A stretch of DNA of 64,000 bases from Clavelina lepadiformis. Taxonomy: Eukaryota; Chordata; Ascidiacea; Aplousobranchia; Clavelinidae. The notes beneath the pieces were generated by a model. The model had not been told where the DNA came from, made no database searches, and was given only the letters and a program-made list of their open reading frames with translations. The stretch is taken from assembly GCF_947623445.1 (NCBI RefSeq), contig NC_135248.1, positions 2,356,001 to 2,420,000 on the forward strand. The letters are read 5' to 3'. The first letter of the stretch is position 1; each line of letters begins with the position of its first letter. Made by a program: the position numbers and the translations under genes. This document shows positions 36,936-48,952 of this stretch, in pieces.

Positions 36936-38226
36936 ATTTCTGGTCTTGCAATTTGAAATTGTTTAATTTGGAAAGTTTGCTGATATTTCAAATCGAAACC
37001 TAAAGTTACTACAACCAGTATAAATTGCTATCAAAGTACTTAAACTTTCTTCAAACGCATAATCATCATACCCTATAATAGGCCTATTACAATTTATTGC
37101 AAGATTGCATATCGCCCAGGTAAGAGAGCAGGAATTCGACAACCTTTTCTTTGATCTAGATTCTAGATCTTAAGCCTGTAAAGAAAGGTCGCTCTGATTA
37201 TCTCGTCATAAGGTTGCTATTTTTTTTTTTAAAGCCTGAGGCGCTAACATTGCAGTTTGCTTGCTAATAAATAAACTTTTAATTCCGCAGAACTTGTTGT
37301 TATGTTCAGCAATCAGTACAATGTGCTCACAAGCACTAACTCAAACAATCTGATTGCAAAATATAGTTTCATAAAACCCAGACCCAGGAAGAAATATAAC
37401 CTAGTAATTTAAAAACAACTTGTGGTTTTAAAGATACGGTTATTCTGCATTAAACGTTTTAATCATGGCACTTGCATCGAGTTCCGTAACCACATAGCCA
37501 TTTAAATCTCTCTTTACGTTCTTCTATTTGTCTGCCTGCATTCATTCAATATAGGACCTACATTGCTATAACGACTGAGTGTTCTACTGAAGATGTTCAA
37601 GTGTCATAGACTAATACAGAATATACGAGTATTGCCACTTGTAGAAATAAACCGCAGACATAAGGGAACGTTTGCTTTATTTCATATTTATCGCAGTTAT
37701 CGAATTCTGTGAAGTAGTATGCATACGATGTGATAGTGGCTGGGCAGTTTTTCCCCCAGTGCAACTTCGGATAAAATACTTTATTCAGTTACAATGGTAG
37801 CTTGTGGATAGATGCTTGTAGTCTTTATATCGGTAATGTTTTATGTTAAAAAATATACAGCTACAGTACTATGAAATAAGCTAATCAACCAATCCTCAAG
37901 AAATATGACATACAGGCTAAAACACAAAGAAATAGCAAAAATGTACAAAATGCAAGAATACTAACGTAGAAATTTTCCCAATACGTTAGAGATTAGTACA
38001 AAAAAGACTAAAATCTATGGAATAATTTGTATTTCTAATTACGCGGCTGGAAATTTCAATGGTAATTGTAGCTGAACCAAAACTAACAAAACAAATAGGG
38101 AACTCCCCTTTTCTTTCAAGCGTCACAATTAATGTTTTATTACGTAGTTGTTTTTGGTTGACTGGTAGTGCAAAAAGTGTGACAAAAGGTATGCCGTGTA
38201 CATCATGCAGCAAGCATTGCGTGGAA
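36936..38226. other. Divergent promoter region, aquaporin/tetraspan
   Basis: Separates the divergent aquaporin and PMP22-like genes. It includes a 38059-38226 stretch that is open in frame with the tetraspan gene (56 extra codons) but looks like 5' UTR, since family members begin at the first membrane helix. No other feature recognised. Confidence 0.45.
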
Positions 38227-41200
38227 ATGTATTTCTTTTTCGGTATTAGTGTCGTCTTTTTGGCCCCGGCGTTAATACTTGATTTTATCGCAGTTACAAC
38301 TGCAGACTGGTTTGCCTTCAAGACGAAATCGGATTTGTCACTGACTGTACAATGGTCTGGTCTGTATCGTTCCTGTTCCTATCCGGACAATTGCGTCTTT
38401 GATCTATGTGAGTATCAGGAACTAGACTATTAACCATTACTATATCATCGTTTATGGCGAATGGAAAGTGTGTTATGCTATATTTATTGTATTGGTTGTT
38501 TTTCGCCATTAACTGTACGGAGCGAAAGTTATAGGATGCTAACTGATGCAATTATTGCGCAATAAAATACATGCTCACAAACAATTAACCAGCCGGAAAA
38601 AATGGCGAAATCCGAAAGCTTAAAACTTGCAAGATAGCAATAATACAATTATGTTATAAGATGGAAGTTTAGCATGTCCACCAAACCCACAAGATAGTTC
38701 CTAAGTGTAACAAAATCTATCTATAATATATCTAGGCCCTTTTATTGACTTGTTTTTGTACAATGACTATGGATTATGCTTAAATGAATTTTATTGACGA
38801 AAATGGGCAGGTTTTATTGTAAAAAGCGTGTGATATTTGAGTGACGTTTAGTATCCAAGTTTGCACACACGTTTAAGTTTATTATTGCACTCAAGTTCGA
38901 ATAAAACCTAGAACCAACACACTTCAGTCAATTTATGGTCACAGTAATGTCATTGTCCTGCATCGTCTTTGATATAAGGATAGTATTTAAAACATCAAAT
39001 GAATTTTAATCGTAGGAGTTTTTACCACTTTATACCTGGTGGGTTTGTCCCAGATTGAAATCCATATTTGATACCAAGTTTAGCTCTACTGGATGGATAT
39101 ATATTCATTGCCAGTAGTATTAAAGGCCTCATGGTGCTTAAAGTTACTAACTTGTTATGTACAGGCTGTTGATCAGAAAACAATCTTTAGATTTTTTGTT
39201 TGCGAAGATATAAAAGGAGATTGAAACATGATCAGTTTGGTTTGCTAACCCACCCGCATTGAAGTGCATTGCGTTTTTCGAATGTAGGATGTGCTCTAGC
39301 GGTTTTGCAATTTTTCCTGTTTTGCGGTAATATCATGGTGTTCTTGTGCTAACTGCTCATACTATTTTGCTGCCACATTCTTTGTCCTTTTAACCATCAC
39401 AGATGAAAGGCAAGCGATACGAATGGGGAACTTGCAGACTGAGAGGTTATAACTTGCGTTCTAAAAGTATGATACTGTCATAAGTCTACTTTTTGCTTGC
39501 CACTGTTAAAGACGAACAGGTGTCCTTATTACCTACGAAGTACATAAATGTCTATACAGCAATACCGAACATGTCTAGGGCAACCTCTAAGGTGGTCTAA
39601 GCTCCCAAATGGTAAATATTTATTTGATACATACCGCTAATACAAGTTATGATACAAATTATGTGCAATATTTCAATCGTAAATTGGTGTATATGCTAGT
39701 CAACTTTCTGTATCTGTATAGAAACTGTTTTCTTCGAGTGCCTATACAACCCTTTGTCTAAAAGACTGATTGTGAGTCAAACAAAATCTTCAAAGTCAAG
39801 AAAAACTCAATGTAAACTTTTTCCCAACAGACGAGCCATGTTTAAATGTGACCACAAAATGCCATATAGTGATCAAGTTTACAAACGTTACATGTTAATG
39901 CAGTATTTCATCAGTGCAGTCAACCCAATCTCAGCAAGGCTACAACAAAAAGTAAAAACACCAAATAAAAATGCATCCATCCAATACACATCTGGATAAG
40001 TTTGACGACTGGATTTAGACTCATATGAGGAGAAATTATCATTCTCCATTTAAATCATGTAATTTTTCTTCATCCATAAACAAGATTTAGATCCATACCG
40101 CACCAAAAGTCATGACATTCAAAACTATGCTTTTCTCCGTAAATTAAGCTGAAATATCCAATCTGGTTAATCATATCCCTGAACTAAGAGATTAAGTATT
40201 GATTAAATGCTTGCAAACAAACGCAAAACTTCATTTTTGGTAATTCAATTGTAAGTTTATGTTCATAATTTTACAGACATGATTCCAAGTTTTTATACAT
40301 CTTGGTTGTAGCTTTACAAGATTCATTGCCACATTTTATTTACACGCGAAACAAGTGGATTTTTTTTAGATTTTATCATGCTAGTGGAAATTTTCTTGCA
40401 AAAAATTTTAAATCCCTGTACAGAAATTGAAGTGACTATTTCACTGTATGTGGATCACACAGCCTATTGTTAAAGATAGACAGTTAGGTTAGGAGAATGG
40501 GTATGAAAAAAGTTGATCTTAGCTATTTAAGGTTTTCCTGGAATTTGATGTAGATTAGAAGGTAGATATAGGTTACTATGTTATAACATCTAAATTAGGT
40601 TAACAAGAAACTATGAAAAATAGCTTCGAACGCCCAATTTTTTCCGGTGAAATAGTGGCAGCTGATAGAAAGGCAAGTATTTCTAAAATCTGTATATCGG
40701 TATATGGTATATAGATTGCAATGCAATATATGTGCTTACCATCATTTACATTATCGGTATATTTTTAAGGGCAACGGCCATTGGTTGGACAAATCAATTT
40801 CTTTTTTATGGTGTCTTCAATTGTCATCATCTTCATTGCTTTGACGCTTCTCATTGCTGCCGAACACCAAGCAAGAAAAGATCTGTTTATTACGTCAGCG
40901 TGTTTTGCTATATTTGGAGGTACGAAACCACTAGTTTGTAAGGAATTCATGATTCTCCACAGAAATATCCGTTGCAATACTGCTTAAGTTTTTAAAACTT
41001 ATTAAAATAATATATCAAGGCTGGCCAAACCATGGCTTGTGAGTCACATGACTTTCACAAAATAGTTTTGAAAATAATGCTTGGTTAGGTAATTAAATGA
41101 AAAAGCAAATCGCTTAGTTCGCTTTCATTGTGACGTGGATGAAGGCCCTTGTTATAGATAATCACAGACAACATTCACAAATTGATAAATATAGCAACAC

Positions 41201-42082
41201 CTACTATATATCATGTATGTATCTGCTACAGCTGTATAGATTGCTTTAACTGCCAATAGCTTGGAAGGTGACTACCCATACCCCAACCCTGGCAAACAGA
41301 ACAGTACCAGGTTGATGGTAGCCTATGTTTTCCAAAGGATACTGTAACTTCATGGATGCAAATGATTCGCTACCGGATTCTTTATGTTTGAAACAATCAT
41401 AATTTATTCAATTACAATGTTTCATGTTGCTAATTTCTTCTCATAACGCATGGAAGACATTAAATACAATGGGTACTAAGCATTAGATGGAAGGTTAGCG
41501 TGCCAAACCAAACTATGTGAATATCGATTATTCTTGCTCAGAAGTTTTGTGTCTATATTTCCGGCTATCCCTTGTATAGCAATACATTTAGCATGCTTTA
41601 AGAATTTTAAACCAACGTTTTGTTGATTTCTTGAAGGTGCTGTTATAATTGCATCAATGATAATGTACACAATAGCCGTAGAGCGTGAATTGCGCGGGAT
41701 TCGTTACACCGCTTTAGGTTCTTACGGGTCGTCATATATCATAGCATGGGTTGCCGCCCTCTTGTGTGTGCTTGCTGGGATTTGTGCATTGCTGAGAATG
41801 TGGAGACTAAACAAAGGTATCCATTGACTGTTATTAACGTTTTATTTTGCATGTAAATATGTTATTGTTAGTTAGTGAGCTGCTTTTTATATTGTGCACC
41901 TGTTTACAGTTTACAAAAGTTATCATGTTTCAAATTTAAGTTTTCGATGACTCGGTTTAAAAAATTCAAAACATACTTAAGTAGCAAAACTTTTAGGCGT
42001 TGCCCCGTGCACACAAGCACCTGACGATAAAAATGAAAAGAAAAACTCGAATGAAGAAAACGAGGCAGAAGCTTTTGTCTAA
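38227..42082 (+). CDS. PMP22/EMP/claudin-superfamily tetraspan protein, 4 exons
   Basis: Exons: 38227-38407, 40770-40919, 41637-41816, 41997-42082. They close to 198 residues, typical of the family (PMP22 160, claudins about 210). Four membrane segments are visible: MYFFFGISVVFLAPALI, INFFFMVSSIVIIFIALTLL, DLFITSACFAIF through IIASMIM, and IIAWVAALLCVLAGICALL. The first extracellular loop carries the superfamily pattern W-x-GL-x-x-C...C (WSGLYRSCSYPDNC). The fourth helix motif YGSSYIIAWVAALLCVLAG closely parallels YGFAYILAWVAFPLALLSG of PMP22. The tail is short, charged and rich in Glu, Asn and Lys, and ends EAFV, a possible C-terminal PDZ ligand. The start at 38227 is chosen because the helix begins there; an in-frame ATG at 38059 would give 254 residues. 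It belongs to a family of epithelial junction and membrane-organising proteins; the specific function is unknown. Confidence 0.82.
40565..40665 (-). repeat. Degraded fragment of the palindrome arm, in tetraspan intron 1
   Basis: Similar to 1395-1495 in the left arm through blocks such as gttaacaagaaact(a/g)tgaaaaa(t/c)agctt and a diverged aatttttcc...gacag/tggcag region. This shows that the palindromic element has, or had, other copies in the genome, and places a dispersed fragment 40 kb away. Confidence 0.65.
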
Positions 42083-42862
42083 AACTCTAAGCGCATGTCC
42101 AAGCAGAAGATGAAATGCCGTAATATATATCTGTAACCTTTAGTATTATCGGTTATTTTCATTTCGGCTTGTCTAAATTCATGTGGAATGTGACATGTCA
42201 ATGGTGTCAGGATTTATTTTTGTGCTAATGAAAACCATTTCATATAACCAGTGACTATCTCTCAGTAGTTAAGGCAAGTGTACTTATTTCTGTGTATTTT
42301 CTATTCAAAACATTTGATGGTCTTGCCCAAATTTGTATATCGTAAAAAGTAAAAGCTATGTATGGTTGTGCACATTGCAGTACATATGCCAGTGATACCT
42401 CTTCACTTTCAATCAAACAATTTCTGTATTGAAGTTTAACTTTTAACGCTATTATGATAAGGTGATTTTACCTAATAGTGTTCTTTCATGGCAGCGTGTA
42501 TTGAACAGTTTCTATGATTTTGATCGCAAGTTAGTCTTATTTTATATTGCAAAATATTTCTTCGATTCATTAGGCTATTCTTCACAAACAAATGTTCAAA
42601 ACAAACAGTTTGATTAAATCAATTACTTTAATTGTGAAAAATTTTGTTTTGCAAAGTTTATTTTTCTGTTTTCTTATTGGAATTTTTCTGTGTTTGAAAT
42701 TATTGCTTTTATAATTTTTACTGCGCTGTAGTTTGAGAGTTTCAGCTTTAACTTAACATAGACCTGTAACCTTATAAATTGCATCTATTTCTTATTTTAT
42801 ATGAAAGATTGGAGATTTTGTGTCTAGTTTTACATCCCATTTGTGAATACCTATACTTTTCC

Positions 42863-42868
42863 AATAAA
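42863..42868 (+). terminator. Candidate poly(A) signal of the tetraspan gene
   Basis: AATAAA about 780 bases after the stop codon. Plausible for a long 3' UTR, but there is no direct evidence of use. Confidence 0.35.
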
Positions 42869-43747
42869 TGCAGTTACAGCATTGTTCAGTTTTTGTAACT
42901 CAGGTATTATAAAAGAAATTGACACATTGCATGTTTTAGAACCAGTTAGCCAGATTAGAGGAGTATCCACACCAAGATCTACATAAATCCTGATATGAAA
43001 TCCAAACCAAAGGTTTAATACTGCTCTCATGCATGAAGGTAGTGTTGTTGCTTAATTTTTTCCTCTTTGGAAAAAATATTTATATTTCATCAACCTTGAA
43101 ACGAACTTCAAACTTTTACTGATCAACTTTTATTATTGGAAAAATTTTCACAAACTTTTATTTCTTTATTTGTAACTTGAAACTTTTATTGACAATCGAA
43201 GCGTCACCTGTATTAAAAGATACTATTATATGTAATGCAGAAGACGGAACAAGTGCTATTTGGAATAGTGATACCACAGTCGGGCAACAACCACGGTTAT
43301 GACAAAACACGCAAGAATTTTGCTCATCGTAATTGATAAATTTATCTATTGGGACTGTACTAGCTGTTTATTATAGGGAGATGAAATATTCTTAGCAGTT
43401 TGTGATTTGGGGGCTCAAGTTATACTTGAAATATATCTGTATAACGAAAGTGAGGTTGTATAAGAATAAAAAACGCATTGATGCAACAGGGTTAAAATAA
43501 TCATCGAAAATAATTGGCAGGCAAATATAAGTCTTTACATAAATTGAGATACCTATTAGTGTATGTATCATTGTATCTATAGACATGGCTGGCTACTATG
43601 CTTAGCATACCATATGCATAAAATATTTCCACAAAAAATCATACTGGCTATGGGTATAAAAAACATGCAATTTCTTTGTGAGGGGCAAAAATACTGTCTC
43701 TGTGCTCATAGACATAATAAATTTCAAACCCGTTTTCCAAAATGAGG

Positions 43748-43753
43748 TTTATT
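43748..43753 (-). terminator. Candidate NME5 poly(A) signal
   Basis: Minus-strand AATAAA, 61 bases beyond the NME5 stop codon, a typical spacing for a short 3' UTR. Confidence 0.5.
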
Positions 43754-43813
43754 TACAAATCACAGTAAAGCTGAATACTGAGCATAGAATTGTATAAAAA
43801 ATATGAGCAGTGC

Positions 43814-46800
43814 TTATTCTGTTTCCGTGACAACAGGACCACCGATGTTAGGCTTGTTTGGGTTGTGGTCCACCAACCAGTCCGCTAACCATATCTAACG
43901 AAATATAGAAATAAGTGATATCTTGTTACTGTGGTATGACAGTGCCCAGTTAGGCAACAATTTAACTATCTGCTAAGAAAAACTTTGAATAAATTTTGCA
44001 AAAAGTCTTTGTGAACATAAATTCAGTAACAAGATTTTTATGTATAGAAATTAGCACTTACAACAGGGTCACCAGGCTTCGTTTTACAAAGTTCTGTCAA
44101 GCCTTGGAGCAGTGTTGGGTTGACTTCTTTCGAGAGGTAAATCTTCACAGCTTGTTCTGTGGCGATCGGCTCAACAATACCTAAATTAAGATTAAAATAA
44201 ATGAAAGACTTGCAATGGATTAACAAAATCATAACAACTTACTTGCGAAAATAATTTGTTTTTTTGGAAACAGAACCTATCTTAACAGAAAATATTGCAT
44301 TTGTATTAACCAAATATTTTATTGTATACATACTTTATGATTATGATAGTACAGATAGCATAAATTGTGAATTATTAAAGACAAATTATCTACGTTGTGA
44401 TGACCATTGTATTAACTCACTGTCATGAAACATGAATCGTATTTCTCGTTCTGCTGAAAGAAAACTTTCGCTGCCGTGGACGGCATTCCGAGTTTGATCC
44501 TTACCATATGTATCACGTAAACATCCTGGATGCGTTTCCCTGGCCTGATATAAACATGCAAAAATGTTATTAAATTTAATATATTTAAGTCATCAACAAG
44601 TTATAAATTATTAAATACAATTATAGATAAGTAAAGGTATAGATTGAAAGTTTTTGTAAAAGGTTCCCTGTTTTGTATGTACTTGTCTAGTTTCACCTGA
44701 CATGTTCTAGAACAGTGGTTCCTGAAGTGGGGGCCAGCGCCTCCCTGGGGGCGTTTGCGACCATGAAAGGGGCTCTGGTCACAAACTGGGCGATTGGGGG
44801 AGCTGAGAGCAAATCGGGGCAGTTACAAGAGCAGAATGACGAAGTGACTTTTAGACATTTTTTACTTCCAAAATAACATGAAGCAGAAACATGGCGGCTG
44901 TAGGAGCTTTGTGACTGATAAAGTGGTAATTCTTGTTGTCTTGTCAACAACGCCGTTTCAAAGAGTGATTCAATTTTGAACAGCGAATATTCAGTGAGAC
45001 TGATGTTTAAGACGAAACAAAGCTCTGTAAACGTTCGATTTATTTACTTATTGATATAGTTAAAAGAAAAGCGATTACGCAGTTCGAAAGAGGAATATCT
45101 TGTTGTGTCAGAAAGATTTTAGTTGTCGAAATTGACCCATTGTACGTCGAGTAATGGTAAAAATTTCAGGCTAATTTTAGTGCTTGTTTTGGAAGAGTGC
45201 ACATGCTTTTTTTTAGAATATTAAATTTCCTATCATACAGTTACATTTCAATCTATCTTCTTCTTTCATTCTTTTTACATCGTTTGCCTGGTATAAGACT
45301 TACTGTTAGTTCTGGAAGTTAAATAAATGTTGCTAAAATAACCATATGGGGATTTTTTGTGTGTTTAACATACTTTACAAGAACCCACTCATCTTTGCTC
45401 TCAGGTCCGATGCAGGAATTATACTTACTGTTAGTTGTGTAAGTTAAATAAATTGCTGCCAAAATAACCATCTTTAGAGATCATATATCCCAGCACTCAC
45501 CCAAGTGATAGTAAATAACTGCATGTACATGACATTATAATTTGCAATTTATACTGGCAGTAAACATGCAAAGTTTTCCTGATATATATAATTAATTTGA
45601 ATATTCAGATTTCCAATATATAACATAACTCCTATAAACACTTACATTTGTTGTAAATAACTTTTTGGGAAGTGTTACAAACAACAACTTATTTACAACA
45701 ACGAGCCAGCTATCAGAAAGTTTTATTTTTCTGAATAATGTTTATATATATCGCACCTTAAATGGATTTGTTGGTCCTATGAGTTCTCTCCATGCCTTGA
45801 TTGCCTTTTCTTTGGCAAGTACAAAGACACCAATTGGAGCACTGCTCATGTAAGCCACGAGGCTTGGAAAAAACATCTTGCCGTAATGCTCAACGTAGAA
45901 GTCACTTGCTTGCTCTGGTGATAGGTGAACTTTTCGCTTCTAAATAAAGTTTTGAAACACAATGTAAAATGTACTACTGCAGTATCAGTTACACAATTTT
46001 GGAAAAATACGTACACATTTTCAAATAACAATAAAATGTAAAAATACTTCGGAGAAAAAGCAATAGTTACATAAATCCTAAGATATTTGGATTAAAATAA
46101 CAGGGCAGAACAAAAATTTTCACCTGAATGACAGTAAATCCATTTCTCAAAATAATGTCTTCAATTTCGTTGGCTTTGTCCATTGCGTCTGGCTTGATGA
46201 TGGCCAATGTTCGTTCAACATAAATCTGTGGTGGTGGCATTCTTGAAGCCATGTTCTCAGGTTTATAGTCTTCGTCTCCTATACTAGAACTTCCACCACT
46301 TACACTGAAAAATGCATTGCTTTTATAAATATATTAATAGTTTGGTTATAGTATGGGTATTTGGGCATTCTTTCATAACACTGTCATGCATTCGAGTGGG
46401 TTGCTTTGAAATTGCTCCCATGCAAAACTTACAGCAATAGTTATTTGCGAAACCTTTTATTTTGGTCACAAATAATAATCAACCTTATAAATATATATCC
46501 TAATATCTAAAACTAAACCAGTTAAAATGTGCTGACATAAAACAAATTGTGCTCAAGGATGTGGGTTACACTGCACTTTGAGGCTCACAACTAATCTGTC
46601 TTTTAAATCAAAGTAGAGGGAGAAGCATAAACTCCTACAAGAAGCCAGGTATCAATAGCAAGAATATTTGTGTATGATACTATATTTTCGAAAAGCCAGT
46701 ATCCAAACAACAACTTTCCATATTTTATAAAAAGCTGGAAAATATTCCAATTGAACACACAAGACTTGTCAACATGGAAATCAAACTTTTTCGAGCAAAC

Positions 46801-48952
46801 AATGAGTTAAGACATCCAGTTCGGTGGTCGGACGATTCAACCCACGGACGATTCAACCCCGGACAATTCAACCCACGGACGATTCAACCCAGGACGATTC
46901 AACCCCGGACGATTCAACCCACGGACGATTCAACCCGCAGACGATTCAACCCGCGGACGATTCAACCCACGGACGATTCAACCCACGGACGATTCAACCC
47001 ACGGACGATTCAACCCACGGACGATTCAACCCACGGACCTTTCAACCCACGGACGATTCAACCCAGGACGATTCAACCCCGGACTATTCAACCCACGGAC
47101 GATTCAACTCACGGACGATTCAACCCGTTTATAAAAACGTCTACGCAGTCAATGTGTCAATTTGGTCAATCAATATGGTCAATTTTTTTTAACCTGCTCA
47201 GAATGCTATCACAAAACAAATTTCAGTCTTGTGCGACGTGTAGTACAGAAGTTATTAGGCTAATATAAAGTCAATTGTTTCGTTAGGTCAAGATACGGCC
47301 AATTGTGTCTTTTACGTCAAAATCTATTAAACTTGTAATTTTGTAATATTATTCTTCCGTTTTTCTCTTTTCTTGTACCGCAAACAATTCCAGTGCCCCA
47401 AATTAGAGGCCTACTTAGAACAAAAGCCACCAAGAGAGGGAAGGCCTTTCAGCGCGTCTGGTGACCTCATGGGTTGAATCGTCCGGGGTTGAATCGTCCG
47501 TGGGTTGAATCGTCCGCGGGTTGAATAGTCCGGGGTTGAATCGTCCTGGGTTGAATCGTCCGTGGGTTGAAAGGTCCGTGGGTTGAATCGTCCGTGGGTT
47601 GAATCGTCCGTGGGTTGAATCGTCCGTGGGTTGAATCGTCCGCGGGTTGAATCGTCCGCGGGTTGAATCGTCCGCGGGTTGAATCGTCCGTGGGTTGAAT
47701 CGTCCGGGGTTGAATCGTCCTGGGTTGAATCGTCCGTGGGTTGAATCGTCCGGGGTTGAATCGTCCGTGGGTTGAATCGACCTGGAACCATCCAGTTCAG
47801 TCCAATCTGGGTTATCGGATTTATTTAATACTGTAAATTAATAGCTAAAGCTTTGAAAGTTTATTGCATTCTAGTGCATTTGTCATGCTTCCTTTTATGG
47901 ACTCCAGTAAATCAGCTTTAGCATTAATAGAAAATTGAGTGCACAGAAGTTAACTGTCTAAGTCATTGAGTGCAAAACGCACCTTAATTGCACCACAAAC
48001 CTCAATTTTTTGTTTATTTATTACAAATTGGCGTGAACACAAAAATATTTCATGGTGTATGTTCATAAACCTTGTGCATGCAGCTGCCGCACTTACTACT
48101 ATGGCAATAGGGTCCGCAGTCTGGTGCTGCAGGGCTGACTGAGGTTGTGGGCTGGTAGGCCTACATTGTTTACAGCAAACTCACCAGATTAAGCTAGTAG
48201 CCTATGCAAGAGATCATGCACAATGGGAAAAATCCAATAGATGGACAACCTGCTTCATGGGTGAGGCAAATTAGGCCAATGGCAGTGGCTATTTGTGACA
48301 CAAATAGGCAGTGGCAATGACTGAATACCAACTACAAAACAAATTTCAAAGTGCTTATGAAACGTTAAACTCTTTAAAATGTGGTCTCCGAAAACTTTGC
48401 ACGATCCCATTTCGAAACGAGCATAAACCTACAAAATCATAACACATTTTTTGTTATCTTCTAAAAATTAGGCTAGCGAGCGTCGGGCTTAGGCCACGAG
48501 ACGATTTTTACCAATTTGAGATATGAGACGTTATTTGGTCAAATCAAGACAGTGGTTTTTACTGTGCTTATCTTTTTCGACTTTTTTTGCCCGAATAAGC
48601 CTATTTCGTATTTTTTCTATTCGACTTTATTAAACTGGCCTTTTCTGCCAACCAAAAAGGTTTCAGAACGTGTGTAGGCCAAGTCCTGCAAGGCAAAGGT
48701 TTATGATCAGAAACTGTGGTTGCTATGACATGAACATTGCCACCAGTGGCAGTAGAGCAGCAATATAATACTGTATCAAGAAAACGAAATTGTAGACTTT
48801 GTGAAAAAGGTTGTGTAAGGTAACATGCACCACTTCAACAATAATAATAAAATTCGCATACAAGATATATACTTTTACCTGCTAAGGCCACTGGATGGTC
48901 TATTTTCATCTTGAAACTCTGACTGCAAAATTTCGTCATCTTCAATATCCAT
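43814..48952 (-). CDS. NME5: NME5: nucleoside-diphosphate-kinase-like protein with Dpy-30 motif, 6 exons
   Basis: Minus-strand exons: 48952-48879, 46304-46124, 45939-45757, 44544-44421, 44180-44062, 43894-43814. They close to 253 residues (human NME5 212). Residues 1-44 are an acidic/Ser-rich extension absent from the human protein (MDIEDDEILQSEF...). The NDPK domain begins near 46 with MPPPQIYVERTLAIIKPDAM and includes KMFFPSLVAYMSS and NAVHGSESF, where His169 is at the catalytic position, then AEREIRFMF. A Dpy-30 motif follows (about 189-241): VNPTLLQGLTELCKTKPGDP then WLADWLVDHNPNKP. NME5 proteins are axonemal, associated with radial spokes in cilia and sperm flagella, and the Dpy-30 motif docks to AKAP-type helices. 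Intron 1 (2.57 kb) hosts an inverted minisatellite pair, and intron 3 hosts a hAT end. Confidence 0.93.
44713..44900 (+). mobile_element. Left end of a hAT-type DNA transposon, truncated
   Basis: CAGTGGTTCCTGAAGTGGGG has the form of the many hAT terminal repeats of the type CAGTGGTTCTCAAACTGGGG. No matching right terminus is seen within the following kilobase, so this is a fragment or its end is too diverged. It lies within NME5 intron 3. Confidence 0.55.
45297..45472 (+). repeat. Pair of about 50-bp direct repeats in NME5 intron 3
   Basis: 45297-45345 and 45423-45472 share acttactgttagtt, gaagttaaataaat/taagttaaataaat and aaaataaccat, 126 bases apart. The origin is a local duplication or part of a repeat. 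Confidence 0.75.
46831..47127 (+). repeat. Minisatellite array, left arm, 19 units
   Basis: Tandem units of 16 bp (gacgattcaacccacg) mixed with 15-bp variants (ending cccag or ccccg). Unit 14 is the rare gacctttcaaccc and unit 17 gactattcaaccc. The array is open in several frames because the unit has no stop, but it lies in an NME5 intron, so those frames are not genes. Confidence 0.97.
47470..47782 (-). repeat. Minisatellite array, inverted right arm, about 20 units
   Basis: Reads as the reverse complement of the 46831 array with the same order of variant units: counted from the outer edge, the 15-bp forms, the GCG forms, the gacctttcaaccc unit at position 14 and the gactattcaaccc unit at 17 all correspond. 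The arms are separated by about 340 bp of unrelated sequence, and the whole is flanked by near-identical direct repeats (catccagttcggt at 46813 and catccagttcagt at 47789). Confidence 0.95.

Larger units (their letters stand above)
42083..43813. other. Convergent 3' region between the tetraspan gene and NME5
   Basis: Holds the 3' UTRs of both genes. No coding exon or repeat recognised. The AATAAA at 42863 belongs to the plus-strand gene, and the reverse-complement TTTATT at 43748 belongs to NME5. Confidence 0.45.

Noticed and set aside
38059-38226. In-frame N-terminal extension of the tetraspan gene from the ATG at 38059
   Set aside because: It would place 56 residues without signal-like character before the first membrane helix. 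Family members start at the helix, and the stretch contains acceptor-like sites, so it is more likely leader sequence. Not excluded without cDNA.
46774-47791. Long repetitive ORFs encoding DDSTHGRFNPRTIQP-type peptides on both strands
   Set aside because: They are translations of the stop-free 15/16-bp minisatellite inside an NME5 intron.
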